Below, in pieces: positions 45,778 to 46,783 of a stretch of DNA of 46,783 bases; the first letter of the stretch is position 1; the number at the start of each line of letters is the position of its first letter. The notes under the pieces are model-generated. The model made no database searches. It was not told where the DNA came from and was given only the letters and a program-made list of their open reading frames with translations. Location: the NCBI GenBank assembly GCA_009869945.1, contig WIXG01000496.1, positions 1 through 46,783 of the forward strand, given 5' to 3'. This DNA comes from Mesaphorura yosii (Eukaryota; Arthropoda; Collembola; Poduromorpha; Tullbergiidae). The translations under genes were made by a program, and so were the position numbers.

Positions 45778-46783
45778 TCAAAATGCATTCCCTAATCTAT
45801 AACCAAATGGGGTCACAAAAGTTCGTTCCAATGTTGGAAGTACGCATGGTACTCATGCGGCTACGCCGATCTTCGAGCCGGTCGTTTAGATAATCTGGAA
45901 GAGATTTTGTTTACTTTTGAAGAGCGAGACTGCGAGGAAGCTGATTGCAGAGATTTGCCCTTTATTCAGTACAGCTACTGCAATCGTTGTCTTTGTTTGC
46001 GTCACTTTTTTTGTTGGAAATTACTGTCACTTCGATGAATTTGTTGCAGATTGAGCAGATAAACTGACATTTCTTTCCATTATACTGCATTGGAGGTAGA
46101 ATGGTTTGTGTTGTATATTTGTTCAGATAAATGTTTTTAATATTTCGGATTAGCTTAAATAAATTGCTTGTTTATGCTCTGTCTTGTGAGCGCTCTTATT
46201 CGCTAGATACAAGTTTGCGTATTTTTGCGAAATACAATTTCTGCAGGCAAAATTCGCACTCATATGCCTCATAATAATTGGCCAAGTGCAGAAAATAGCA
46301 TGGCATCTTTCAGTTCAATACGCATCAGAAGTACTTCCCTTGTGAGTCAGGAGATTTGAAGCGAATGAGCGCAGAAATGACAAGCACTGAAAAATCAGAG
46401 ATTGGGAATCGCGAAATCACGGATTACGCGTCTTTGTAGTTTGTGTTTACCTTGCCGACCCTTTGTGTTGGATCATGAAACAGCAGATTTTATCTCGTTT
46501 TGCGAGCGTGGATTTAATTGCGCGAACTAGTCGTGAGATGACAGTTGACTGCTTTGATTTGCATCGCGTGGCTGTCACTCCGACCGCATTTCCTCCACCA
46601 CACAGTGGGGTATTCACGAGAATTTGGTGCGCTGTGCATTTTAGCATATGAAAAAGTTCCAACTTTGGAAGCCAATAACTGGTTTCCGGATGGACATGGA
46701 AAGATGGTTTTTGCTGCATATGAAAGCCCATGTCCTTAGCTTTCCAACGACACGTCACTTGACATGGGTCATCATAGAACCGG
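45778..46783. other. Right edge, nothing convincing
   Basis: No supported gene was found. The last 350 bp are open in short frames on both strands and may be repeat-derived, since CATATGAAA recurs at about 46646 and 46718, but no element is recognised. The 3' end of the transposon may extend some way into this stretch. Confidence 0.4.

Overview
This is a eukaryotic nuclear window, most likely from an arthropod. Genes are split by spliceosomal introns with GT..AG ends, mostly 60 to 200 bp and some up to 1.4 kb. AATAAA signals follow several stop codons. The best-preserved gene is a receptor guanylyl cyclase of the arthropod Gyc76C type. A springtail or similar non-insect hexapod would fit the short introns and AT-rich spacers, but that is a guess. 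Gene models below were built by hand from reading frames and splice sites. Those called with high confidence keep one frame across all junctions.

Layout. (1) 1-2269: the 5' coding exon of a minus-strand gene for a Ser-rich, acidic protein that continues beyond the left edge. (2) 2270-15837: about 13.5 kb with no convincing gene; it contains one strong hairpin (14527-14570). (3) 16116-25447: a compact block. It holds an NSE1-like SMC5/6 subunit (+, five exons), a C-type-lectin-like fragment (-), a RUN-domain protein with a PDZ-like segment (+, five exons), an unresolved basic-protein locus (+), a CRAL-TRIO lipid-transfer protein (-, three exons) and an SLC35G-type membrane transporter (-, three exons). 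(4) 25448-28198: a divergent intergenic region with a dense cluster of CTCGAG palindromes. (5) 28199-37780: a complete 15-exon Gyc76C-like receptor guanylyl cyclase of 1,400 codons. (6) 37902-46783: gene-poor sequence with a 62-bp tandem duplication, a possible small secreted ORF and a decayed pogo/Tc5-like DDE transposon.

The genes do not form a pathway. They are unrelated single-copy-type animal genes: genome maintenance (NSE1), membrane traffic (RUN), lipid carriage (CRAL-TRIO), solute transport (SLC35G) and cGMP signalling (Gyc76C). No clear new biological system was found. The items most worth following are the locus with three coding-like frames at 21175-22066, the CTCGAG cluster, the RUN plus PDZ-like architecture and the hairpin at 14.5 kb.
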